In this document: in pieces, positions 9,390-15,777 of the stretch | How the letters are laid out: every line of letters begins with the position of its first letter | Numbering within the stretch: the first letter of the stretch is position 1 | Source of the DNA: JABMPO01 sp964539785 | GTDB taxonomy: Bacteria > Fidelibacterota > Marinisomatia > Marinisomatales > TCS56 | DNA length: 21,364 nt | Direction: 5' to 3' | Assembly: GCA_964539785.1 (NCBI GenBank) | Contig: CAZIJQ010000045.1 | Coordinates: 1-21,364 of the forward strand | Translations under genes and position numbers: made by a program | The notes under the pieces: model-generated | The model's database searches: none | What the model was told of the DNA's origin: nothing | Seen by the model: only the letters and a program-made list of their open reading frames with translations

Positions 9390-9420
9390 TTATCCACCGT
9401 AGTGAAACTCAAGTGGATAA
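9390..9420. repeat. Inverted pair of DnaA-box-like octamers
   Basis: TTATCCAC (9390-9397) and GTGGATAA (9413-9420) are perfect reverse complements 15 nt apart. Each matches 8 of 9 positions of the DnaA-box consensus TTATCCACA, with the ninth base differing in both. They may be real DnaA sites or merely a hairpin. No replication genes are in the window. Confidence 0.35.
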
Positions 9421-9466
9421 CACTTATTACGGATCTGGCAGTTGGATTTTCTTGACTGTAAATAGA

Positions 9467-9494
9467 TAGGCGCCTCGATAAGTCGAGGCGCCTA
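9467..9494 (-). terminator. Strong hairpin after the lipoprotein gene, likely terminator
   Basis: TAGGCGCCTCGA (9467-9478), loop TAAG, TCGAGGCGCCTA (9483-9494): a perfect 12-bp GC-rich stem with a 4-nt loop, 16 nt beyond the stop of the leftward lipoprotein frame. The sequence following it on the - strand is only mildly T-rich (CTATTTAC), so termination efficiency is uncertain. Confidence 0.65.
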
Positions 9495-9510
9495 ACAATA
9501 ATAGGTAGGT

Positions 9511-10280
9511 TTAGAGCTTGTCAATCCCTTTCTTCAGATCTGTGAATAGGGCTGAGCTAGCCTTATCAATGGCATTTAAAAGCATTTCGTCCATTGCGGT
9601 CCAGTCGTATACACCCCCGACAATGCCTGTCGTATTGTCCGATCTGGCAGTCTTCAAGGCTGTCCAGATTTGATCACCATTTGCAGTAAGCAGGGTCACC
9701 GTTACATCTACCTCCGCTTTGGTGACACCTGTCACGCCAACACCGGTAGTCATTACCATCTGGACTTTAAGTCAACGACCATGATCCCATCAACGCCTAA
9801 TTCCTTTGCCACACTTTTTATTTTATCAGCATCAGTAGTGGCAATCGTTTTCCAGTTTTCAGCACTGAACCTGGATTGCATACCCAAAAATCCTTTGGGT
9901 GGCTCGACCATTTTATAAGCATCATTTGACAGAATCTGGTCCAACGGCATCAGATTTACAGTAGCTGATGTATTAATGTTGTCCAGAATCGTAGGTGGTG
10001 CTGCTGCTACAACATTTTCCATCGTGTGAACACTTGCTTCCAGTACATCCTTGACCGATCCACCTTTCATCATGGCCTTGGCCGCCTTTAGTCCTGCCAA
10101 ACCCGACTTCATCTTACTTGGTTCTTTACCAGTACTTGGGCTCTCGATCTCACCATTTATCGATATCGATATGACCGCAACGGTGTTCAACTCCTTGACC
10201 TCCATAAGGCTTTTATTCAAGCCTGCACAACCGATAGCGAAAATCAACAAGATTACAGCATTCAATTTGAGTCGTTTCAT
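9511..10280 (-). pseudogene. Frameshifted lipoprotein gene (one base missing)
   Basis: Two overlapping leftward frames (10280-9753 and 9759-9511) together read as one exported lipoprotein. The first part has a signal peptide with lipobox AIGC (Cys18) and ends abruptly at ...GVDGIMVVDLKSRW. The second continues in another frame with a hydrophobic/polar alternation, MVMTTGVGVTGVTKAEVDVTVTLL. Adding one base near 9764-9765 gives ...VVDLK-V-QMVMTTG... and a single 256-residue product. The total length of 770 nt is one short of a multiple of three, consistent with a single-base loss. Translation initiation looks intact: AAGGAGGT (10293-10286) lies 5 nt before the ATG. The family is not recognised. 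Either a sequencing/assembly error or a recent real mutation; strong initiation and terminator signals favour an error or a very young lesion. Confidence 0.75.
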
Positions 10281-10437
10281 TAATAACCTCCTTGGTTAGT
10301 ATGCTATTGATTTATTTTACATGAAATTGAAAACCAATGGATAAAGCCGTAGCAAACCACCCAGCCTATTTACTATCAACATTTCCGTTTGTATTATTGC
10401 GAACAAACAGATTAACTTTTTCGACAAAGGACAGGTA
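10281..10437. promoter_or_regulatory. Divergent promoter region with a candidate operator
   Basis: This 157-bp segment separates the leftward lipoprotein gene from the rightward pyrimidine-catabolism cluster, so it must contain promoters in both directions unless the cluster is driven elsewhere. An inverted repeat GTTTGT (10387-10392) N10 ACAAAC (10403-10408) lies 30-51 bp before the mmsA start and could be a regulator site. I cannot assign -35/-10 boxes with confidence. No regulator gene is linked to the cluster. Confidence 0.4.
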
Positions 10438-11892
10438 ATGAAATATCCGAAATTGACTAATTTTATCGATGGCGAAGCAATTCAGACTGACGGTCAGTAC
10501 CTTGATATTTATGCTCCCCAGACCGGCCAGATTATTTCCAGAGTACCACTTTCCGGTTCGATTGACCTTGATCAGGCGGTGCAGGCAGCCCGTCAGGCTT
10601 TTCCCGGCTGGGCAGCCTTACCGATCAAGGAGCGGGTGCAGATATTTTACCGCTACCGATCTTTGCTGGAAAAACACAAGGTCGAATTATCCGCCCTGGT
10701 AGTCGAAGAAAATGGCAAGACCATGGAGGAAGCGATTGCCGAGCTGGATAAATCGATCGAGGTAACCGAGTTTGCCTGCTCACTGCCTCAAATGGTCGCC
10801 GGTGAGGTGGAGGAAGTCAGCCAGGATGTAGAGTGCCGGTCTGATCGGAAACCGGTCGGCGTTATTGCCAGTATTGCTCCCTTCAATTTTCCCAATATGG
10901 TACCCCATTGGACCCTGCCTAACGCCCTCGCATTGGGTAATACCATGATCTTGAAACCGTCTGAACAGACGCCTCTTAGCGCCAACCGGATTGGGGAATT
11001 ACTACAGGAGGCGGGACTTCCCGACGGTGTTTTTAATATTGTCCATGGCGCTCAAGTAGTAGTTGAAGCGATTTGTGATAACCCGGGGATTGATGGTATT
11101 TCCTTTGTCGGTTCCACACGGGTTGCCAAAATCGTTTACCGTCGGGGGACATCAACTTATAAGCGTGTACTGGCCCTGGGTGGAGCCAAGAACTATTTAA
11201 TCGTCTTACCTGACGCCCATGAGGATATGACTGCCTCTAATATTGCGGTGTCAATGTCCGGTTGTTGCGGTCAGCGCTGTATGGCGGCGGCAACCATGAT
11301 CGCTGTGGGCGAGCTGGATTCCATCATTAATAAATTATGTGCAGAAGCCCGTAAAATCATACCGGGTCAAAACCTTGGAGCCGTGATTTCTCAAGCCGCC
11401 AAGGAGCGAATTGAAGGCTATATCACCGAAGCTGAGCAGCAGGGTGCTAAAATCCTGGTTGATGGCCGTGAGGCAATAGTTGCCGGAAAAGAAAATGGAT
11501 TTTACGTCGGTCCAACTGTCATCGATTTTGTAACCCCTGATATGCGGGTTGCCCGGGAAGAAATATTTGGTCCCGTACTTACCATTATCCGTGTCGATTC
11601 TGTTGATGAAGCCCTGAAAATCGAAAATGCTTCTGAATATGGCAATGCGGCCGGTGTATTTACTCAGTCAGGAGGATTAGCCAAATATGTTACCGAAAGG
11701 GTCAGCGCCGGCATGGTCGGAGTAAATATCGGTGTTCCTGTTCCCCGGGAGCCATTCTCTTTTGGTGGCTGGAACGACTCCAAATTCGGAGTGGGGGATA
11801 TCACCGGCAAGAGTTCGATTGAATTTTGGACCAAATTGAAAAAGACCACCATAAAATGGAATCCGGAAGCCCGTACCAACTGGATGAGTTGA
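10438..11892 (+). CDS. mmsA: CoA-acylating (methyl)malonate-semialdehyde dehydrogenase
   Basis: Predicted to convert malonate semialdehyde (from beta-alanine) plus CoA and NAD+ to acetyl-CoA, CO2 and NADH, the final step of uracil catabolism here. The protein has 484 residues, usual for the MmsA/IolA group of aldehyde dehydrogenases. It shows the oxyanion Asn in APFNFPNM (Asn150), the cofactor segment KPSEQTPLSANR, FVGSTRVA (223-230) and the catalytic Cys in GQRCMA (Cys281). Position 246-252 reads ALGGAKN where hydrolytic aldehyde dehydrogenases have ELGGK. Loss of that general-base Glu is the hallmark of the CoA-dependent subfamily. AAAGGA (10426-10431) lies 6 nt before the ATG. It is the first gene of the cluster; its stop is followed after 7 nt by a four-helix-bundle cassette remnant. 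Confidence 0.93.
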   Translation: MKYPKLTNFIDGEAIQTDGQYLDIYAPQTGQIISRVPLSGSIDLDQAVQAARQAFPGWAALPIKERVQIFYRYRSLLEKHKVELSALVVEENGKTMEEAIAELDKSIEVTEFACSLPQMVAGEVEEVSQDVECRSDRKPVGVIASIAPFNFPNMVPHWTLPNALALGNTMILKPSEQTPLSANRIGELLQEAGLPDGVFNIVHGAQVVVEAICDNPGIDGISFVGSTRVAKIVYRRGTSTYKRVLALGGAKNYLIVLPDAHEDMTASNIAVSMSGCCGQRCMAAATMIAVGELDSIINKLCAEARKIIPGQNLGAVISQAAKERIEGYITEAEQQGAKILVDGREAIVAGKENGFYVGPTVIDFVTPDMRVAREEIFGPVLTIIRVDSVDEALKIENASEYGNAAGVFTQSGGLAKYVTERVSAGMVGVNIGVPVPREPFSFGGWNDSKFGVGDITGKSSIEFWTKLKKTTIKWNPEARTNWMS

Positions 11893-11916
11893 GGGGTGTA
11901 GCGTTCATAGAAAGCT

Positions 11917-11938
11917 GAAATTGGAAATTAGAAATTTG
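11917..11938 (+). repeat. Left arm of cassette A: (GAAATTN) heptads
   Basis: Three consecutive 7-nt units (GAAATTG, GAAATTA, GAAATTT) plus a G. The first 16 nt are the perfect reverse complement of 12161-12176, so the transcript can fold into a stem with the gene remnant in the loop. Confidence 0.8.
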
Positions 11939-11944
11939 AGGGAA

Positions 11945-12114
11945 ATGAAAAGAGTTTACGATATTCAAGAGGATCGTTTGAAGAAACTAAATCATGGTTA
12001 CGAAAACTTATTAAGAGGAAAGTTATAGATGAATCAGATGTGTCAAAGTACCAGACGGTAATTGACAAACTTGGACCAAAGTTGAATGCTTTTATTAATA
12101 GTACAAAAAAATGA
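11945..12114 (+). pseudogene. Remnant of a four-helix-bundle (S23/IVP family) gene
   Basis: Starts ATG AAA AGA GTT TAC like the copies at 13680 and 13891, then jumps directly to the 3' part of the gene. From 11962 another frame stays open for 50 residues (YSRGSFEETKSWLRK...KLGPKLNAFINSTKK) and matches the C-terminus of the copy ending at 14302. Against that copy, 184 nt of coding sequence are absent, and this shifts the frame, so the ATG frame ends after 27 codons. A 9-nt difference also occurs near the KIDKSDG segment. TTTAC occurs on both sides of the lost segment in the intact copy, which may have promoted the deletion. Not expected to make a functional protein. Confidence 0.85.
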
Positions 12115-12121
12115 TAACACA

Positions 12122-12177
12122 AATTTCTAATTTCCACTTTCCACTTTCAAATTTCCAATCTCTAATTTCCAATTTCA
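12122..12177 (+). repeat. Right arm of cassette A: eight (AATTTCN) heptads
   Basis: Eight contiguous 7-nt units: AATTTCT, AATTTCC, ACTTTCC, ACTTTCA, AATTTCC, AATCTCT, AATTTCC, AATTTCA. They are reverse complements of the left-arm heptads, so several pairing registers are possible. The equivalent arm of the other cassette has only four units, so the array length varies. Confidence 0.85.
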
Positions 12178-12228
12178 AACTGTGAATGGTCACTGATATT
12201 TTAACCCCTAAAACGAGCGCTGTAAAAG

Positions 12229-13629
12229 ATGACTAAGACAAAGAACAATTCCCTGCTATACGGAATTGATGATATTCCGCCGCCGTTAGAAACCGCCGTG
12301 CTCGGTTTTCAGCATTATTTAACTATGTTCGGATCCACCGTCGCCATTCCTTTGTTATTGGCGCCGGCATTCGGAATCACTAATCCGGTGGAAAAAGGCT
12401 GGCTGATCGCCACCATGTTCTTTGTAAGTGGCATCACGACCCTGTTGCAGACGATTTTTGGGAATCGATTGCCGATCGTGCAGGGTGGTACATTTTCATT
12501 TCTGGCTCCCACATTCGCTATCTGTGGTATGGCCGCGCTGGCCAATTCCGGCTGGGAAGTACGCATGCAGCATGTGCAGGGAGCCATTATAGCCGGTTCA
12601 TTATTTGAAATCGTGGTCGGCGCCAGCGGATTGGCGGGCCGGTTACTGCGGTTTGTAGGTCCTATCACCATTGCACCAACGATTGCTTTAATTGGACTGG
12701 CCCTATTCAAATTTGGCGCACCGGAAGCTGGCAAACACTGGCCCATAGGTGGTTTGACTATCGCGTTGATCATCCTGTTCAGCCAGTATTTACGTCATAA
12801 AAAGCGAATCTTCGAACTTTATCCGATTTTACTGGCAATTTGTACTGCCTGGGGTCTGGCGGCGATTCTTACTGCCCTGGGAATATTTCAGGTCGGGCAT
12901 CCGGCCTATACCAGCTTGGAAAATGTGAAAAATGCACCCTGGCTGCGTATTCCCTATCCGTTCCAGTGGGGCTTCCCCAAATTCGGCGCTGCTGCCTTGA
13001 TCGGCATGCTGGCCGGCTATATCGCTTCCATGGTCGAATCCATCGGTGATTATTATGCCTGCGCCCGTTTGAGTGGCGCTCCAATCCCCGATGACAAAGT
13101 GATTAACCGGGGGATTACTTTTGAAGGGATTGGCTGTTTCATCGCCGGATTATTTGGCACGGGTAACGGCACCACTTCCTATAGTGAGAATATCGGTGCC
13201 ATCGGTCTGACCCGGGTGGGCTCCCGACGGGTGGTTCAAGTTGGCGGGGTTATCATGATCATCCTGGGGACCGTTTCAAAATTCGGCGCCTTGTTTACCA
13301 CTATACCAGCACCGATTGTAGGGGGGATGTACTGCGCCATGTTCGGGATGATCGCATCCGTGGGACTCTCCAACTTGCAGTTCATCGACCTGAATTCCGC
13401 TCGCAACCTGTTTATCCTGGGATTCTCCTTCTTCATGGGATTGAGCGTCCCTGAATATTTTGTTAACAATCCCCTGGTTCTGGGAACCGGACTGAAATGG
13501 CTGGCCGATATCATTAATACCCTGGGCAGCACCGGGATGGCAGTCGGTGCTTTTATCGCCCTGGTTCTGGATAATACCATCCCGGGAACTGCTGAAGAAC
13601 GGGGACTGACAGCCTGGAAAAAGGGGTAA
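12229..13629 (+). CDS. NCS2/SLC23-type nucleobase permease, probably uracil
   Basis: Polytopic inner-membrane nucleobase symporter, 466 residues with about 14 hydrophobic segments, normal for the NCS2 family. Diagnostic motifs are QHYLTMFG (29-36, the TM1 QH motif), VQGGTFSFLAP (85-95), MVESIGDYYACARLSGAP (268-285, with the substrate-contacting Glu270) and the NCS2 signature ENIGAIGLTR (320-329). Wording around ESIGDYYACARLSG and GTGNGTTS resembles the SLC23 (SVCT/nucleobase) branch more than E. coli UraA. The neighbouring catabolic genes argue for uracil or thymine import; xanthine or ascorbate specificity cannot be excluded from sequence. The ATG has only a weak ribosome binding site and lies 48 nt after cassette A. 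Confidence 0.88.
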   Translation: MTKTKNNSLLYGIDDIPPPLETAVLGFQHYLTMFGSTVAIPLLLAPAFGITNPVEKGWLIATMFFVSGITTLLQTIFGNRLPIVQGGTFSFLAPTFAICGMAALANSGWEVRMQHVQGAIIAGSLFEIVVGASGLAGRLLRFVGPITIAPTIALIGLALFKFGAPEAGKHWPIGGLTIALIILFSQYLRHKKRIFELYPILLAICTAWGLAAILTALGIFQVGHPAYTSLENVKNAPWLRIPYPFQWGFPKFGAAALIGMLAGYIASMVESIGDYYACARLSGAPIPDDKVINRGITFEGIGCFIAGLFGTGNGTTSYSENIGAIGLTRVGSRRVVQVGGVIMIILGTVSKFGALFTTIPAPIVGGMYCAMFGMIASVGLSNLQFIDLNSARNLFILGFSFFMGLSVPEYFVNNPLVLGTGLKWLADIINTLGSTGMAVGAFIALVLDNTIPGTAEERGLTAWKKG

Positions 13630-13679
13630 GCTGAAAATTTGGAAGCGTTCACAGAACGCTGAAATAAGAAATTAGGGAT

Positions 13680-13877
13680 ATGAAAAGAGTTTACGAGCTG
13701 GAGGTTTACCAACTAGCGGAAGAATTGTCAGATTTGGTTTGGCATGATTTTGACAGGTGGAACAAAAAGGTTCAAAACACAATGGGTTATCAGATTATAC
13801 GATCATCAGATAGTATAGCTGCGAATATTGCAGAAGGATATTTGAAGCGTTTGCAAAACGCTGAAATTGGAAATTAG
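13680..13877 (+). pseudogene. Truncated four-helix-bundle gene copy B1
   Basis: Encodes the N-terminal half of a four-helix-bundle S23/IVP family protein: MKRVYELEVYQLAEELSD, a WHDFDRW segment, and the family signature SIAANIAEGY. At 13840/13841 similarity stops within the codon after GGA, and the 5' end of a second cassette begins. The frame runs a few more codons through that new sequence and stops at 13877, giving 65 residues rather than the expected 120 or so. The missing half would contain helices 3 and 4. It may be an assembly product because the gap sits in the next copy. Confidence 0.75.
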
Positions 13878-13884
13878 AAATTAG
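13863..13884 (+). repeat. Left arm of cassette B2: (GAAATTN) heptads
   Basis: GAAATTG, GAAATTA, GAAATTA, G. Nucleotides 13863-13875 are the perfect reverse complement of 14310-14322, and 13870-13882 of 14324-14336, so the two arms can pair in more than one register. Confidence 0.85.
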
Positions 13885-13890
13885 AGGAAA

Positions 13891-14302
13891 ATGAAAAGAG
13901 TTTACGAGCTGGAGGTTTACCAACTAGCGGAAGAATTGTCAGATTNNNNNNNNNNNNNNNNNNNNNNNNNNNNNNNNNNNNNNNNNNNNNNNNNNNNNNN
14001 NNNNNNNNNNNNNNNNNNNNNNNNNNNNNNNNNNNNNNNNNNNNNGTTATCAGATTATACGATCATCAGATAGTATAGCTGCGAATATTGCAGAAGGATA
14101 CGGACGCTATACACCAGCAGATAGAAGAAAGTTTTACATATATTCAAGAGGATCATTTGAGGAAACTAAATCATGGTTACGAAAACTTATTAAGAGAAAA
14201 ATAATAGATAAAATAGATAAATCAGATGGGTCAAAATACAAAACGGTAATTGAAAAACTTGGACCAAAATTGAATGCGTTTATTAATAGTACAAAAAAAT
14301 AA
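13891..14302 (+). CDS. Four-helix-bundle protein of the 23S rRNA intervening-sequence family, gap inside
   Basis: Start and end of an apparently intact gene are visible: the N-terminus MKRVYELEVYQLAEELSD, then 100 N, then GYQIIRSSDSIAANIAEGYGRYTPADRRKF through KLGPKLNAFINSTKK and TAA. Taking the missing part as the 51 nt present in copy B1 (13735-13785) keeps the frame and gives 120 residues, the usual size of this small helical family (S23/IVP, also related to the Avd protein of diversity-generating retroelements). The 100-N spacer shifts the frame artificially. AGAGGAAA lies just upstream of the ATG. Basic C-terminal helices (SWLRKLIKRKIIDK) fit nucleic-acid binding. The family has no agreed enzymatic activity; its presence between complementary arms suggests RNA- or DNA-end recognition, which is inference. 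Confidence 0.8.
13946..14045. other. Assembly gap of exactly 100 N
   Basis: A round 100-N placeholder, typical of scaffolding with unknown distance. The two flanks are identical to 13730-13734 and 13786 onward of the neighbouring copy, where the intervening sequence is 51 nt. The true gap may therefore be about 51 nt, or may hide further tandem copies. Confidence 0.95.
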
Positions 14303-14309
14303 TAACACA

Positions 14310-14337
14310 AATTTCCAATTTCAAATTTCTAATTTCA
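14310..14337 (+). repeat. Right arm of cassette B: four (AATTTCN) heptads
   Basis: AATTTCC, AATTTCA, AATTTCT, AATTTCA followed by AACTGT, the same ending as cassette A (AACTGT at 12178-12183). Complementary to the left arm at 13863-13884. Confidence 0.85.
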
Positions 14338-14380
14338 AACTGTCCACGGTTACAAAATAATTAAACTTGAGGAGGCCAAA

Positions 14381-15769
14381 ATGTCAGTATTAATTAAAAA
14401 CGGCCGCATTATCACCGCCAGTGATGACTATCAGGCGGATATTTTTATTCAAAATGATAAAATTTCCATTATCGGCGAAAATCTATCAATTCCGGCCGAT
14501 AAGATAATCGATGCCAGCGGTAAATATGTCATTCCGGGTGGGATCGATCCCCACACCCATTTAGACATGCCGTTCATGGGAACCGTTTCTTCCGATGATT
14601 TTGTAACCGGCACCCGGGCGGCGGCTCATGGTGGAACAACAACGATCATTGATTTCGCCATCCAGACCAAAGGGTACTCCGCTTTGGAAGGATTGGAAAC
14701 CTGGCATGCCAAAGCCGCTGGAAAAACAGCCATTGATTACGGCTTTCACATGATCCTGACCGATACGGAAGGGGACCGGATTTCTGAGCTGAAAACACTG
14801 ATCAAGGAAGGGATAACATCTTATAAATTATTTATGGCTTATCCCGGCGCTTTGTACATGGATGATGCCAATATTTACCGTACCATGCGCGAAGCCGGAG
14901 ATAATGGCGCTATTATTTGCATGCATGCCGAAAATGGTATTGTGATCGATGAGATCGTGCGCAATGCCGTGGCAGACGGCAAGACTGAACCCAAATGGCA
15001 CGCCGCCACGCGTCCGGATCGGATGGCAGCAGAAGCCGTGCATCGCACGATTGCCATTGGTGACGTTGCCAATGTCCCCGTTTACATCGTCCATTTAACA
15101 TCGGCGGCAGAGTTGGATCAGGTCACCCTGGCTCGCAATGATGGGCAGGCGGTTTACGCCGAGACCTGTCCCCAATACCTGTTTCTGGATGACTCATATT
15201 ATGAAAAAGAAAATTTTGAAGGCGCCAAATATGTAATGTCGCCGCCCCTGCGGGAGAAGTGGAATCAGGCTGAATTGTGGAACGGTCTGGCAAACGGAAA
15301 CCTCCAGGTTGTGTCCACCGATCATTGTACCTTCCGGTTTAAGGATCAGAAGCAGATGGGCAAGGATTTATTCACTCAGATTCCGAATGGTGCGCCAGGG
15401 TTAGAAAACCGGATGAGTCTGATTTACCAGGGTGGTGTCGTTGAAGGGAAGATTCCGTTAAATAAATTTGTTGAAATCACATCCACAGCAGCGGCAAGAA
15501 TATTCGGGCTATTTCCCCGGAAAGGGACAATCGCCGTTGGCAGCGATGCCGATATCGTAATATTCAATCCTGATCGTAAAGAAACCATCAGCGTTGATAA
15601 TCCGATCACCCATAATATGAATGTGGATTATAATGCTTACGAAGGATTTGAGATTACCGGCGTTTCGGAAACGGTACTGTCCCGTGGTAAAACGGTGATT
15701 GAGGACACTAAATATGTTGGTAAAGAAGGTGACGGAGAATTCATTAAACGAGGATTATTTTCAGAATAA
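14381..15769 (+). CDS. hydA: Dihydropyrimidinase
   Basis: Cytoplasmic zinc amidohydrolase opening 5,6-dihydrouracil to N-carbamoyl-beta-alanine. The 462-residue protein has the complete di-metal site of cyclic amidohydrolases: HTH (His58, His60) in GGIDPHTHLDMPFMG, the carbamylated Lys149 in SYKLFMAYPG, His182 in MHAENG, His238 in IVHLTSA and Asp314 in STDHC. FKDQK following STDHCTF is typical of dihydropyrimidinases/D-hydantoinases. Length is normal. GAGGAGG lies 7 nt before the ATG, the strongest ribosome binding site of the cluster. It is separated from the permease by cassette B and from the ureidopropionase gene by a MITE-like repeat. Placement with PreTA and beta-ureidopropionase makes pyrimidine degradation far likelier than hydantoin use. 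Confidence 0.95.
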   Translation: MSVLIKNGRIITASDDYQADIFIQNDKISIIGENLSIPADKIIDASGKYVIPGGIDPHTHLDMPFMGTVSSDDFVTGTRAAAHGGTTTIIDFAIQTKGYSALEGLETWHAKAAGKTAIDYGFHMILTDTEGDRISELKTLIKEGITSYKLFMAYPGALYMDDANIYRTMREAGDNGAIICMHAENGIVIDEIVRNAVADGKTEPKWHAATRPDRMAAEAVHRTIAIGDVANVPVYIVHLTSAAELDQVTLARNDGQAVYAETCPQYLFLDDSYYEKENFEGAKYVMSPPLREKWNQAELWNGLANGNLQVVSTDHCTFRFKDQKQMGKDLFTQIPNGAPGLENRMSLIYQGGVVEGKIPLNKFVEITSTAAARIFGLFPRKGTIAVGSDADIVIFNPDRKETISVDNPITHNMNVDYNAYEGFEITGVSETVLSRGKTVIEDTKYVGKEGDGEFIKRGLFSE

Positions 15770-15777
15770 TAATGTTA

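Larger units (their letters stand above)
8971..9510. other. 540-bp gene-free region
   Basis: I see no coding region on either strand. It should contain the promoter of the leftward ABC_sub_bind gene and, at its right end, the terminator of the leftward lipoprotein gene. Structures seen are a perfect 14-bp palindrome GATTAATATTAATC (9108-9121), an inverted pair of near-consensus DnaA-box-like octamers (9390-9420), and a 12-bp perfect hairpin (9467-9494). A run of seven G occurs near 9285. The rest is AT-rich without visible order. Confidence 0.55.
11900..12180 (+). mobile_element. Four-helix-bundle cassette A, internally deleted remnant
   Basis: An approximately 280-bp element between mmsA and the permease, starting 8 nt after the mmsA stop. 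Order: an imperfect hairpin AGCGTT...AAGCT (11900-11916), a left arm of three 7-nt repeats (11917-11938), a broken four-helix-bundle reading frame (11945-12114), and a right arm of eight 7-nt repeats complementary to the left arm (12122-12177), ending CAAACTGT. Left 11917-11932 and right 12161-12176 are a perfect 16-bp inverted repeat. The ends match those of the cassette at 13644-14340 while about 184 nt of the gene are missing, as in non-autonomous derivatives of mobile elements. The outer boundaries are estimated from the shared sequence; I see no clear target duplication. Confidence 0.7.
13644..14340 (+). mobile_element. Four-helix-bundle cassette B, tandem copies around an assembly gap
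   Basis: The element begins 15 nt after the permease stop and ends 40 nt before the dihydropyrimidinase start. It contains a first 5' end (hairpin AGCGTTCACAGAACGCT at 13644-13660 and a shortened arm) with a truncated gene copy (13680-13840). It then restarts with a second hairpin (AGCGTTTGCAAAACGCT, 13846-13862), a full left arm (13863-13884), a second gene copy (13891-14302, containing 100 N) and a right arm (14310-14337). The two gene copies are identical over the 110 nt that can be compared. Either a copy inserted into or next to another, or the assembler duplicated the repeat edge at the gap. It has the same orientation as cassette A and the surrounding operon. Confidence 0.7.

Noticed and set aside
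12315..12773. 152-codon frame antisense to the permease, and other long antisense frames (for example 17546-18130, 16357-16779)
   Set aside because: They lie opposite strongly supported genes, lack motifs and show the usual mirror composition of real codons.
13891..14073. Short frame reading through the N gap and ending at 14073
   Set aside because: The stop arises because 100 N shift the frame by one; replacing the gap by the 51 nt of the neighbouring copy restores a 120-codon gene ending at 14302.
11917..14340. CRISPR array or diversity-generating retroelement
   Set aside because: The heptads are contiguous with no spacers. Although the four-helix-bundle family includes Avd proteins, there is no reverse transcriptase, template or variable repeat in the window.
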